Below, piece after piece: positions 43,342 through 53,785 of a stretch of 64,000 bases of DNA. Within the stretch, counting starts at the first letter, position 1. Each line of letters begins with the position of its first letter. A program made the position numbers and the translations under genes. The stretch is taken from assembly GCF_965200585.1 (NCBI RefSeq), contig NZ_OZ241361.1. One strand, 5' to 3'. Source of the stretch: Bacterioplanoides sp965200585 (GTDB taxonomy: Bacteria > Pseudomonadota > Gammaproteobacteria > Pseudomonadales > Oceanobacteraceae). Under the pieces are notes generated by a model. The model made no database searches. It was not told the DNA's origin and worked only from the letters and a program-made list of their open reading frames with translations.

Positions 43342-43886
43342 TGCTCTGCACTCTCAATTTCAACATGATATTGATTTTTTAAAGTTCTTAGCCTTGCATT
43401 AATGTGCTGCTCCTTCTGTTGGTTTTTCCAGGCGCCATATACATATTTTCTCACCTGAGAAAAAGCATTTGCATCCACCGCCTTGACATAGCCGGTACGG
43501 TTTGTATCCGATAAATTAAATCGATCCTTATTTTTCTGATAAAAACGGTACAACTCCTGATCACTTGGCTCGCGAATATTCGCGGTAAACAGGTATTTAA
43601 CCTTGTTAATTAAGCGTGTGTTAACAACGGCATCATCGTGCAGTTGTAAACGGTAAGCCTCTTCCAGCAAGATCTTATCATTAATGTATGACTGCAATGC
43701 CTCCTGAGTTTCGGCCTCGGTCAGCGCAGCGCCTTTCAGGCGCTGGTACTGAATCACGGCATTTTGCTGGTCGATATCCGATATGGCAATCGTCGAGCGA
43801 TCGGGTGTATCACTCCGATCACCGATAAAAAACAACAACCCGGAAACCAAGGTAAAAATAACCAAAGGCTCACGAAAAATAGTCAT
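43338..43886 (-). CDS. Parvulin-like protein lacking its catalytic domain
   Basis: This encodes a 182-aa protein. MTIFREPLVIFTLVSGLLFF is the membrane anchor of PpiC-type proteins paired with HupE. The chaperone-like part (EAETQEALQSYINDKILLEEAYRLQL, REPSDQELYRFYQKNKDRFNL) is present, then the protein jumps to the family C-terminus (WKNQQKEQHINARLRTLKNQY). About 90-100 residues that would hold the parvulin active site are missing. I place the start at the ATG with AAGG upstream. It likely acts as a chaperone without isomerase activity. Confidence 0.7.
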   Translation of the reverse strand: MTIFREPLVIFTLVSGLLFFIGDRSDTPDRSTIAISDIDQQNAVIQYQRLKGAALTEAETQEALQSYINDKILLEEAYRLQLHDDAVVNTRLINKVKYLFTANIREPSDQELYRFYQKNKDRFNLSDTNRTGYVKAVDANAFSQVRKYVYGAWKNQQKEQHINARLRTLKNQYHVEIESAEQ

Positions 43887-43949
43887 GGCTAACACCTTTC
43901 CCCCCCCTTACTAACACCGTTACCAGCCCCTTTATTGCGACGACCATAA

Positions 43950-46367
<2,418 letters not shown>

Positions 46368-46791
46368 ATCACGGTATCCCTCTTGTTATTCTTGCATCCA
46401 GAAATGCTATGATTCACATAGTATTACCAGAGACATTACTCCCAAGAGGAATAGTGTGCTTGTCAGATCATGACAAAAAACAATCATTTGATGCCAGCTG
46501 ATTGATATAGGCCAGGCGCCTACAGCTGGAGTGCTTCGGCTTTTGGATATACCTGATATGTCACTCTTTTCAGCTAAAGCTTCTCCAGACGAAAGCTAAC
46601 AAATGGGACACCCACCCTAACACCTTCTCCCGATTGTGCAATAAATCATCACTCTATTACTCTCAGATACGTCAAACTTATGGAGTGAGATTATGACTAA
46701 ATCAATGTATCTAATGCTAAGTTCGCCGAATATTTTTACACGACACCGATCTTTCGGTTTAAATCTAATGACTCATTCTACAGTGATCCCG
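46368..46791. other. Gap upstream of the glucanase gene
   Basis: This 424-bp stretch carries the right copy of the 41-bp repeat (46601-46641) and a CTATG-N5-CATAG dyad at 46407-46421, 40 bp upstream of the glucanase start and a plausible operator. A short frame at 46693-46881 has a good ribosome binding site but runs into the sensor gene on the other strand. Confidence 0.5.
46601..46641. repeat. 41-bp imperfect direct repeat, right copy
   Basis: Right copy of the repeat at 41119-41159. The motif GGGACACCCACCCTAACAC resembles remnants seen near REP-associated tyrosine transposases, but no such gene is here, so that link is weak. Confidence 0.7.
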
Positions 46792-49700
46792 CTATTCAAC
46801 GGTACAACAGGTCTTAATCACGCAGCAATTTTTACCCTGCTGCTTCGCCTGATACATGGCGCCATCGGCCTGATCAATTAAAGCATCCACCGAGTCACTG
46901 CACGCTCCTTTCACCAGCACACAACCAACACTGGCAGATACCGTTACCACATGGCTGTTGACCACCACAGGTTCAGCGGCCGAATCCAGCAAACGATTAC
47001 AGAGTTTACGCAGCTCCTGGTGATCGGCTAACTGATCCACCAGAATCACAAACTCATCACCACCCACACGAGCCACCAGATCATTTTCGCGAATATGAGA
47101 TTCAAGGCGCTGGCCAATAGCAATCAATAATTTATCCCCGGCTTCATGACCATAGGTATCATTAACCGGTTTAAAGCCATCCAGATCGATAAAAATAACC
47201 GAAAAATGCAGACCCGCTTTTCGCACCAGGCGCTTTTTCATTTCTTTATGCAAATACTTACGGTTAGGCAACGCCGTTAATGCGTCGTGGTAAGCGGCAT
47301 GAATCAGGTATTCTTCTCTTTCTTCCTGCTCAGTAATATCAGAAAATACACCAACATAATGCGAGTGTTCACCTTCGCTGTCGGTCACCGCAGAAATGGT
47401 TAAATATTCAGCAAACAATTCACCACTTTTGGTCTTATTCCAGAGCTTTCCCTGCCAGCGCCCCTGAGTTAATAACTGTTGCCACATATTTTGATAAAAA
47501 GCTTTATCATGATTACCGGAGCTCAATAAACTCGGATTTTTACCTAACACTTCGTCTTTGGAGTAACCGGTAATCTGATGAAAGGCTTCGTTAGTTTCGA
47601 TAATCCGGCCGGCCGTATTAGTAATAATAATGCCTTCCTGAGCATGAGAAAAAACGCTGGCAGCCAGTTTAAGCTGAGATTCTTTTTCGTATTCAGCGGT
47701 AATATCTTTGCAGACCCCCGTGAGTTTTACCGGTGTTTTATTATTATCCAGAGTGCATTCACCATTCGCATGAATCCAGCGTATCGATTGATCCTGGCGC
47801 ACAACACGCAGCTTCATATCGTAACCAACCCCGGTGGTTATTGTATTCTGAATGCCTTGATTCCAACGCTTAAGATCGGCGGGATGAACCACCTTTTCAA
47901 TGGAGGAAAAAGAGCCATCAAACCGGGCATGATGAATATCTAATAATTCTTTCATTTCATCCGATAAATACAAAACATCGTCGGGAATACTCCATTCCCA
48001 CACACTGAAGCCCGATGATTTCTGCGCCAGACGAATGCGCGTTTCACTGTTTCTCAGTGCTTTTTCATAATCATTGCGCTGTGTTACATCAATAACAATC
48101 GATAGCAAAGCTTGCTTGCCATCAGCATCAACTGGGCCGGTGTGTACTTCCACATCCCGTAATTCACCACTCGCCAATCGATGAGTAAAACGATAAAAAT
48201 TCCGCCGCTGTTCGAGCGCTTGCTGCATTTCACAGTGTGTTTCTTCAACGGTCAATGTATTAATATCAATAATATTCATGCCTACGAGTGTTTTCTGGTC
48301 GTAGCCATAAAATTGGCAAGCCGCGTCATTGGCACGCAGAATACTGCCAGTCGCGGAGTCAATTAACAGTTTAACCGCCGTATTCACATCAAACATCTGG
48401 CGGTACAGCCGCTCGCTGGCCAGCACTTTATCCGCAGTCAGCTTTCTTTCCGTTACGTCCTGAATAATGCCCTGCAAGCCATAAATATCACCATCAGCAT
48501 TGCGCAATGCTTTGATACTCTCATCGATATAAAGGAGTTCGTCAGCAGCTACCATCAGGCGATAACTGATATCGTAATCAGCTGGGCTGATAATCAATGC
48601 CTGTAATGTTTCATAAACCCGCACTTTATCGTCTGGGTGAAGGTATTCGGCGTATTTTTCAAATGACGGATGAGCAACGCCCTGAATCCCCAGAAGATGT
48701 CCCAGGCTTTCTGACCACCACAGGCTTTTCTCTGCCAGTCGCCATTCCCAACTGCCTTGTCGGGCTGCGAGTTGAGCCCGCTCTAAATGATTTTTAACTT
48801 TTTGAATATTGGCAGACTGCTGCTTCAGCTGTTTGGTCTTCTGCGCCACATTTAATTTCAGCCGTTTATTGACAAAATAGCCGAACCAGACCAACGCCAG
48901 CAAAGCACCAATAACAGCAGCCAGCATCCGCAACATCGTCGAATTTGAATGATCGGGTTGCAGATAAAAATCATAATGAAGCCCGCTGAGAGTAGCATCC
49001 GCATCCACCATCTCCAGATGCCGATAAACAGACGCAATACGCTGCATTCGGGGCAAGCTGAAATGCCCTAATTCAATCAGGTCCGGGCGGATCATCTTGG
49101 TCGTTTGTTGCGCTTCAAACAGCAAGTGCTCTCTGGTTTTGTCCGTTGTGAGGTTTTCCAGAATCCAATCAACCATTTCTTCCTGATGATTCAGCGCGTA
49201 ATGCCAGCCTGCCAGTGTTGCGCGACGAAATGCGGCCACACGCTGAGGATGAGACTTTAAATAAGATTCCCGGGTAAACAGCAGGTCGCCATAAAAATCG
49301 ATGCCGTAATTGGCGGGATTAATCAAACGTACGTCGATGCCTTTTTGACGGTAGAAATAGGGTTGATCAGTAAAGTAGGCCGCCATGGCGTCCACCGCAT
49401 CATCACCCAACAACGCCATATCATCAAAGGTATGATCAACATGGATGATGTCTGAATCTTTAACGCCCAATTCCGTGAACATGGCGGTGATAACGGCATC
49501 GTCGGCATTCTTCAAATACATTACCCGCTTGCCTTTCAGTTCCAACGGGCTGAGGATTTCTGACGATTTAAGGCTGATTAGCCCCAGAGGGGAGTGCTGG
49601 AAGATGGTTGCCACCACCACCACGGGCTTTTTCATCATTCGTGCCAGAACAATACTGGAATCGGCAATACCGAACTCAGCCGAACCGGAAACAACCGAAT

Positions 49701-49929
49701 CAACCACACTGCCCTGTCCATCAAATGGCTTGATGGTAACGGCAAGCCCTTCGTCGGCATAGTAGCCCTGTTTCTGGGCTGCATAGAAACCAGCAAACTG
49801 AAACTGATGCTTCCATTTCAGCTGCAATACAACATCATCTGATGCCACCGCTGTTATGGTAACCAACAGCAGTAAAAATCCTTTTAAAAACACCTTCAGT
49901 CTGGAGAAAAAGGAAAGAGGAGTACTCAT
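46792..49929 (-). CDS. Solute-binding/PAS/GGDEF sensor diguanylate cyclase
   Basis: This encodes a 1045-aa membrane sensor. A signal segment is followed by a periplasmic NMT1/THI5-like binding domain (LQLKWKHQFQFAGFYAAQK, residues ~30-320), a membrane helix (~332-354), a coiled coil, several PAS/PAC units (ITEQEEREEY joins the last to the cyclase), and a GGDEF domain with VGGDEFVIL (from residue 956). The inhibitory I-site RxxD is present five residues before it (REND). No EAL domain. It should make cyclic di-GMP in response to a periplasmic ligand, perhaps a thiamine-precursor-like or aromatic compound. Confidence 0.9.
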   Translation of the reverse strand: MSTPLSFFSRLKVFLKGFLLLLVTITAVASDDVVLQLKWKHQFQFAGFYAAQKQGYYADEGLAVTIKPFDGQGSVVDSVVSGSAEFGIADSSIVLARMMKKPVVVVATIFQHSPLGLISLKSSEILSPLELKGKRVMYLKNADDAVITAMFTELGVKDSDIIHVDHTFDDMALLGDDAVDAMAAYFTDQPYFYRQKGIDVRLINPANYGIDFYGDLLFTRESYLKSHPQRVAAFRRATLAGWHYALNHQEEMVDWILENLTTDKTREHLLFEAQQTTKMIRPDLIELGHFSLPRMQRIASVYRHLEMVDADATLSGLHYDFYLQPDHSNSTMLRMLAAVIGALLALVWFGYFVNKRLKLNVAQKTKQLKQQSANIQKVKNHLERAQLAARQGSWEWRLAEKSLWWSESLGHLLGIQGVAHPSFEKYAEYLHPDDKVRVYETLQALIISPADYDISYRLMVAADELLYIDESIKALRNADGDIYGLQGIIQDVTERKLTADKVLASERLYRQMFDVNTAVKLLIDSATGSILRANDAACQFYGYDQKTLVGMNIIDINTLTVEETHCEMQQALEQRRNFYRFTHRLASGELRDVEVHTGPVDADGKQALLSIVIDVTQRNDYEKALRNSETRIRLAQKSSGFSVWEWSIPDDVLYLSDEMKELLDIHHARFDGSFSSIEKVVHPADLKRWNQGIQNTITTGVGYDMKLRVVRQDQSIRWIHANGECTLDNNKTPVKLTGVCKDITAEYEKESQLKLAASVFSHAQEGIIITNTAGRIIETNEAFHQITGYSKDEVLGKNPSLLSSGNHDKAFYQNMWQQLLTQGRWQGKLWNKTKSGELFAEYLTISAVTDSEGEHSHYVGVFSDITEQEEREEYLIHAAYHDALTALPNRKYLHKEMKKRLVRKAGLHFSVIFIDLDGFKPVNDTYGHEAGDKLLIAIGQRLESHIRENDLVARVGGDEFVILVDQLADHQELRKLCNRLLDSAAEPVVVNSHVVTVSASVGCVLVKGACSDSVDALIDQADGAMYQAKQQGKNCCVIKTCCTVE

Positions 49930-50062
49930 TGAAATGGATATACCACCCGTTGTATCTGGCTATAGCTTCTGAAGTTTAGTACATATCACCTGTATATCCA
50001 TTCAAGTGTCTGATTTTTAAGTACCGGAGCGGCGTGCTTGAGAGGCAAAGAGGTGACGAGAG

Positions 50063-50815
50063 TTAAAGCTCACTCTCATCAAAGTCATCTTCCTCCCAAT
50101 CTTCGTCTTCATCGTCAAAGATATCGAAATCATCTTCAAATTCGTCTTCGACCACACCATCATTCACCAAAAACTCACGACGCTGAAGATAAAAACTACG
50201 GATAAAAGTATAGCGATCACCACTGATCAACCCTTCCGAAGCAATCAGATCGGCACGAATATCAATATTTTTTACCGTGTACAGAGCAACCTCTTCTTTA
50301 AAATTATTGCCGAGATCCAGATAAGAAACTCCGGAAGCCAGCTCCAGGCCTAACCCACCGGTATCGCGAACCGTACTGGGGCCGAGAAAAGGCAGCATCA
50401 GATAAGGCCCAGTGCCTACGCCCCAATAGCCCAGTGTCTGACCAAAGTCTTCATTATGTTTCTCTAGCCCAATATGAGTCGCCACATCAAAAAAGCCAAA
50501 GAAACCAACGGTGGTGTTAATTAAAAACCGGGCGGTATCCGATGCCGCCTGGCCAAATTTCAATTGGCCAAGGTCATTTATAATCACCAGAACATCATCC
50601 AGGTTAGAGAAAAAAGCACTGACCGACTGATCCACCGGTTCCGGCGTCACATATTGATATCCTTGCGCCAGCGGCCGGGCAATGTACTCGTCCAGAGTTT
50701 CATTAAATACAAAAATTTTGCGGTTAAAACCTTCCCACGGATCAGGATCAACCTCTTCCTCAGCCACGGATGGGAATAAACAAACGGCCAGAATCAAAGC
50801 CAATGTCCATTTCAT
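50063..50815 (-). CDS. mlaA: MlaA/VacJ family protein without clear lipobox
   Basis: This encodes a 250-aa MlaA-like protein for phospholipid traffic at the outer membrane. PWEGFNRKIFVFNETLDEYI and LPFLGPSTVRDTGG are family hallmarks. The signal ends PSVA-EEE; the one Cys nearby (Cys12) is not in a good lipobox, so it may be non-lipidated. The C-terminal tail (from ~225) is highly acidic (EDEFEDDFDIFDDEDEDWEEDD). No mla operon genes are near. Confidence 0.88.
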   Translation of the reverse strand: MKWTLALILAVCLFPSVAEEEVDPDPWEGFNRKIFVFNETLDEYIARPLAQGYQYVTPEPVDQSVSAFFSNLDDVLVIINDLGQLKFGQAASDTARFLINTTVGFFGFFDVATHIGLEKHNEDFGQTLGYWGVGTGPYLMLPFLGPSTVRDTGGLGLELASGVSYLDLGNNFKEEVALYTVKNIDIRADLIASEGLISGDRYTFIRSFYLQRREFLVNDGVVEDEFEDDFDIFDDEDEDWEEDDFDESEL

Positions 50816-50865
50816 ATCAATACGCCATTAAAATTTGATGTGGTATTAAAGCAGTATACGGAACA

Positions 50866-50895
50866 CAGAAAAAGGCGCAGTTGCGCCTTTTTCTG
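50866..50895 (-). terminator. Terminator between DoxX and mlaA
   Basis: CAGAAAAAGGCGCA and TGCGCCTTTTTCTG form a perfect 14-bp stem with a GT loop, at the end of the hvf operon. Confidence 0.92.
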
Positions 50896-50923
50896 TTTGT
50901 TTCTGAAGCCTGAAACAGAAGCC

Positions 50924-51502
50924 TTATGGTCTGAATTTGGCTTTAATCCAGTGATCAACACTGAAGTATTTACCCGCGCCATTAAAGAACAACACCAGCA
51001 GCATCACCAGATAAGTAACCGCGAATTCAATACCATTGTTCAGAATAACGAAGCCACCTTTGCCGGTTAACCAACTGTAGTTGCCGTGCTCACGCAGAAT
51101 GCCTTTCGCGGCGTTTAAACGCTCAGCGACTTCAGGATCGCTGGACTGTGCAATGGCGTACCAACCGCTATCCCAGTGAACAGCAAAGATTGCAACGATC
51201 ATAGTAATAATCAGGGGAATGGTGATGTAACGCGTTGCAAAACCAATCAATAAGAAAATCGCGCCAATAATTTCGGTCCAGGTTGCCAGAAAAGCCAGCA
51301 GTTCAGGGAATGGCAAACCTAAGCCCCAGTCCGGATTACCAAACCAGGCAGCGGTATCACTAAAGCCACTCCATTTCGTTGTTCCTGCCATCCAGAATGG
51401 AAAGAACAAGTAGATTCTGAGTGCCAGCGGTGCCAGAAAATCTATAGATTTGGCAACATCAAGTTGATCGTGTACCCAATGGGCGAACGACTGAATATTC
51501 AT
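50924..51502 (-). CDS. DoxX-family membrane protein of the hvf operon
   Basis: This encodes a 192-aa DoxX-like protein with about four membrane helices (LAPLALRIYLFFPFWMAGTTKWSGF; ATWTEIIGAIFLLIGFATRYI; IPLIITMIVAIFAVHWDSGW; FAVTYLVMLLVLFFNGAG). I place the start at MNIQSFAHW, with GGAG upstream. DoxX proteins are regular partners of MNIO-dependent RiPP operons of the Hvf/bufferin type. Its role may be in redox or in export of the modified peptide. Confidence 0.85.
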   Translation of the reverse strand: MNIQSFAHWVHDQLDVAKSIDFLAPLALRIYLFFPFWMAGTTKWSGFSDTAAWFGNPDWGLGLPFPELLAFLATWTEIIGAIFLLIGFATRYITIPLIITMIVAIFAVHWDSGWYAIAQSSDPEVAERLNAAKGILREHGNYSWLTGKGGFVILNNGIEFAVTYLVMLLVLFFNGAGKYFSVDHWIKAKFRP

Positions 51503-51537
51503 GTAAAAGCTCCGAGTATTTATATTGTTATACGCAA

Positions 51538-52308
51538 TTAAGCGATGCGACCACCTAACACCAGGCCTTGTCGCTGCCACTCTTCGAGAATAGCTAAACC
51601 TCCCTGAAGTGCCACTTCAGTCAGGTTAATACCACTTTCCTGCAATAGATCTTCGACCGCTTGCTGGCCTGATAGTTCCTGCCGCTGGAGCTTAATCAAC
51701 AGCTGAATGGTCATCATATTGGTTTCAATAAAACGCACCTGATCCTGACGATCACGAAAAACAATTAATGCGGTCTGGCGCGCTTCAGGGGCGGGATTAT
51801 CGGTACTGATCTGATGCACCGGGTACTGATAGACAAACGCCTGTGCCGCAGGTGCAAACACCGGAATACTTTGTTTCAGATCGGCGTTGGCATCAAACGC
51901 CTGGTCTATTTCTTCTTCACTGACATCCAGTGCCAGCTCCAGCCATTCATAATGTGCCAGTTCATACAAGTATTCCGGATCACTGTCCGACGGCTGAAAT
52001 TGTTGCTCAAGATATTGTAAAAATTCCTGAGGAATTTCGAGAAAATATGGCGTCCGACAATGATGGGAAGCAAAAAAATCACGGGCAATATCATGCCAGC
52101 GTGCGGCACCAATGATTTCAGCACACACAGGAAAGGTGCCATCGAGAAAACCTTTCACATTATTAAAAAATAAATCGCTGTAAATCTTCATTCGTTGCGG
52201 ATCAACATCCGCCGGTACCGGATGTTCTTGAGGGGAACGAATGTGCGCAGCAAATGCCTGCTGGCGAGCGATATGATGCTCGTCAGCAGCATGCTCAGAT
52301 TGAGACAT
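51538..52308 (-). CDS. hvfC: HvfC/BufC (DUF2063) partner protein
   Basis: This encodes a 256-aa protein of the DUF2063 type. The N-terminal part RMKIYSDLFFNNVKGFLDGTFPVCAEIIG is the family hallmark. It works with the DUF692 oxidase, likely in precursor recognition. The start MSQSEHAAD lies inside a 3-bp overlap with the end of hvfB. Its end is close to the DoxX gene (35 bp). Confidence 0.87.
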   Translation of the reverse strand: MSQSEHAADEHHIARQQAFAAHIRSPQEHPVPADVDPQRMKIYSDLFFNNVKGFLDGTFPVCAEIIGAARWHDIARDFFASHHCRTPYFLEIPQEFLQYLEQQFQPSDSDPEYLYELAHYEWLELALDVSEEEIDQAFDANADLKQSIPVFAPAAQAFVYQYPVHQISTDNPAPEARQTALIVFRDRQDQVRFIETNMMTIQLLIKLQRQELSGQQAVEDLLQESGINLTEVALQGGLAILEEWQRQGLVLGGRIA

Positions 52309-52309
52309 A

Positions 52310-53149
52310 TTAACCAACCTGGGTATTGTTCGGATTAACCTGATTCTGAAGGGAGCGAATCTGATCCACTTCGGCAATCAGTTCTTCAATCGGAGGAAAA
52401 TTAAAGTCGCGTTCCAATAAGGTTGGAATCGCACCATGAATTTTGTAGGTTTCTGCCAGCATATCCCAAACGATATCTTTAACTTCCATACCGTGAGTAT
52501 CCACCAGCAAATCATCAGCTTCATCAAAATGACCAGCAACATGCAGGTATTTAATGCGCTCTGTTGGCATGGCTTTAATAAATGCCATGGCGTCGCTACC
52601 ATGATTAATGCTGTTAACGTATACGTTATTAACGTCTAACAACATATCGCAGTCAGCGGTTTCAATTACCGAACGGACAAATTCGGCTTCTTCCATTTCT
52701 TTACCCGGTTCAGCGTAGGCAGAAACGTTTTCAATAATCAGACGCTGACCAATAATATCCTGAACACGCTGGATACGTTCAGCAACGTATTTTACCGCTT
52801 GCTCAGTGAACGGAATCGGCATCAGATCGTACATATGACCCTGATCGCTGCAGTAGCTCAGATGCTCGCTGTACGCTTTAATACCATGCTCATCCATAAA
52901 CTGCTTAACCTGACGCACAAAATTTTCGTCAAGAGGAGCAGGACTGCCGATGGAAAGCGATAAACCGTGACAAATAAAATCGTATTTTTCAGTAAACGAC
53001 CGGAAAGATTTTCCTAAACGGCCACCCACGCCAATCCAGTTTTCTGGCGCAATTTCCATAAAATCGATTTTGTGCTCTGGGACATCCGCGAGCGAGCTCA
53101 TCAGAGCTCGTCGCAGACCCAACCCGGCACCTTGGACGGGAAATTTCAT
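52310..53149 (-). CDS. hvfB: MNIO (DUF692) oxidase HvfB/BufB
   Basis: This encodes a 279-aa TIM-barrel multinuclear non-heme iron-dependent oxidase. Metal-site motifs: CHGLSLS (H61), SEHLSY (H96), IENVSAY (E140), LLDVNNVYVNS (D172), HVAGH (H203, H207), VDTHG (D217, H219) and LERDFN (E246). In studied relatives (MbnB, BufB, HvfB) such enzymes modify Cys of a RiPP precursor; for EGKCG motifs this gives thiooxazole-type copper ligands. It begins 6 bp after hvfA and is coupled to hvfC. Confidence 0.93.
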   Translation of the reverse strand: MKFPVQGAGLGLRRALMSSLADVPEHKIDFMEIAPENWIGVGGRLGKSFRSFTEKYDFICHGLSLSIGSPAPLDENFVRQVKQFMDEHGIKAYSEHLSYCSDQGHMYDLMPIPFTEQAVKYVAERIQRVQDIIGQRLIIENVSAYAEPGKEMEEAEFVRSVIETADCDMLLDVNNVYVNSINHGSDAMAFIKAMPTERIKYLHVAGHFDEADDLLVDTHGMEVKDIVWDMLAETYKIHGAIPTLLERDFNFPPIEELIAEVDQIRSLQNQVNPNNTQVG

Positions 53150-53155
53150 AGGCGC

Positions 53156-53533
53156 TTAGTGGCTACCACCACATTTGCCTTCGCCGCACTTACCTTCTGA
53201 AGAAGATTTGTCGCCGCCACACTTACCTTCGCCGCACTTACCTTCTGAAGAAGACTTGTCGCCGCCACATTTGCCTTCACCACACTTACCTTCTGAAGAA
53301 GACTTGTCGCCGCCACATTTGCCTTCGCCACACTTACCTTCTGAAGAAGATTTGTCGCCGCCACACTTACCTTCACCACATTTGCCTTCGTGGTTAGAAG
53401 CCAGCTTGTAACCGCCTTCCAGTTCAGCAGAAGCAAATGGGTTTTCAGCGGCGTTTACCAGTGGAGCCTGAGACATTGCTGTTACGAATGCGGTACCCAG
53501 AACTGCTGCTACAGGTTTGATTGTTTTAGCCAT
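53156..53533 (-). CDS. hvfA: HvfA-type RiPP precursor with EGKCG repeats
   Basis: This encodes a 125-aa precursor. A signal peptide ends at about residue 28 (QAPLVNA). A short leader (ENPFASAELEGGYKLASNH) follows, then a 16-residue repeat EGKCGEGKCGGDKSSS: four full copies and a final EGKCGEGKCGGSH. All ten Cys (52, 57, 68, 73, 84, 89, 100, 105, 116, 121) lie in EGKCG motifs, the form used by HvfA and BufA precursors. The peptide is secreted to the periplasm. Frames on the other strand and in another frame are repeat shadows. The DNA repeat unit is 48 bp (53159-53389). Confidence 0.92.
   Translation of the reverse strand: MAKTIKPVAAVLGTAFVTAMSQAPLVNAAENPFASAELEGGYKLASNHEGKCGEGKCGGDKSSSEGKCGEGKCGGDKSSSEGKCGEGKCGGDKSSSEGKCGEGKCGGDKSSSEGKCGEGKCGGSH
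53159..53389. repeat. 48-bp coding repeat in hvfA
   Basis: Four and a half near-identical units encode the 16-residue EGKCG repeat. Copies differ at synonymous sites, so they have diverged or been converted under protein-level selection. Confidence 0.9.
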
Positions 53534-53577
53534 GGTTGTTTCCTACTTTTCTTTGTTTAGATTAAAACTATTTCATC

Positions 53578-53596
53578 AAGCCTGGCCACCAGGCTT
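53578..53596 (-). promoter_or_regulatory. Perfect hairpin in hvfA 5' leader
   Basis: AAGCCTGG-CCA-CCAGGCTT is an 8-bp stem with a 3-base loop inside the presumed leader, 45 bp before the hvfA start codon. It could be an RNA regulatory or stability element. Confidence 0.5.
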
Positions 53597-53636
53597 GCTT
53601 CAATGATGCTTATGAATAACGACATAAGTGTTACTC

Positions 53637-53642
53637 ATTATA
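53637..53642 (-). promoter_or_regulatory. -10 box of hvfA operon
   Basis: A perfect TATAAT (in GGC-TATAAT-GAG) lies ~105 bp upstream of hvfA. The -35 area overlaps an imperfect dyad, ATGGTTA-N4-TGACCAT (53648-53665), which could be an operator. Confidence 0.5.
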
Positions 53643-53723
53643 GCCAGATGGTTATTAGTGACCATAAAACTGGAACAGTTCAATCTTTTTTTCTTTTTTA
53701 TCCCAACCTTGTCGCAAAGCACC

Positions 53724-53740
53724 GTTTGATCTGATCAAAC
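53724..53740. promoter_or_regulatory. 17-bp palindrome GTTTGATC-T-GATCAAAC
   Basis: A perfect dyad lies between hvfA and hrpA, ~190 bp upstream of hvfA. It is a candidate regulator site; CGATCAAAT nearby looks like a further half-site. Confidence 0.45.
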
Positions 53741-53785
53741 CTTCACCAAGTCGATCAAATATTCAGCAATCTGATTAACTCTTTA

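Noticed and set aside
46693..46881. Small + strand frame of 62 codons with a good GGAG site
   Set aside because: It overlaps the 3' end of the well-supported sensor gene on the other strand, with no recognisable family or conserved pattern. It could be a real small protein, but support is thin.
53175..53411. Repetitive antisense and off-frame reading frames over hvfA (53175-53411 +, 53146-53436 -)
   Set aside because: They follow from the 48-bp repeat, lack a good start and give low-complexity protein; the EGKCG frame has a signal peptide and matches a family.
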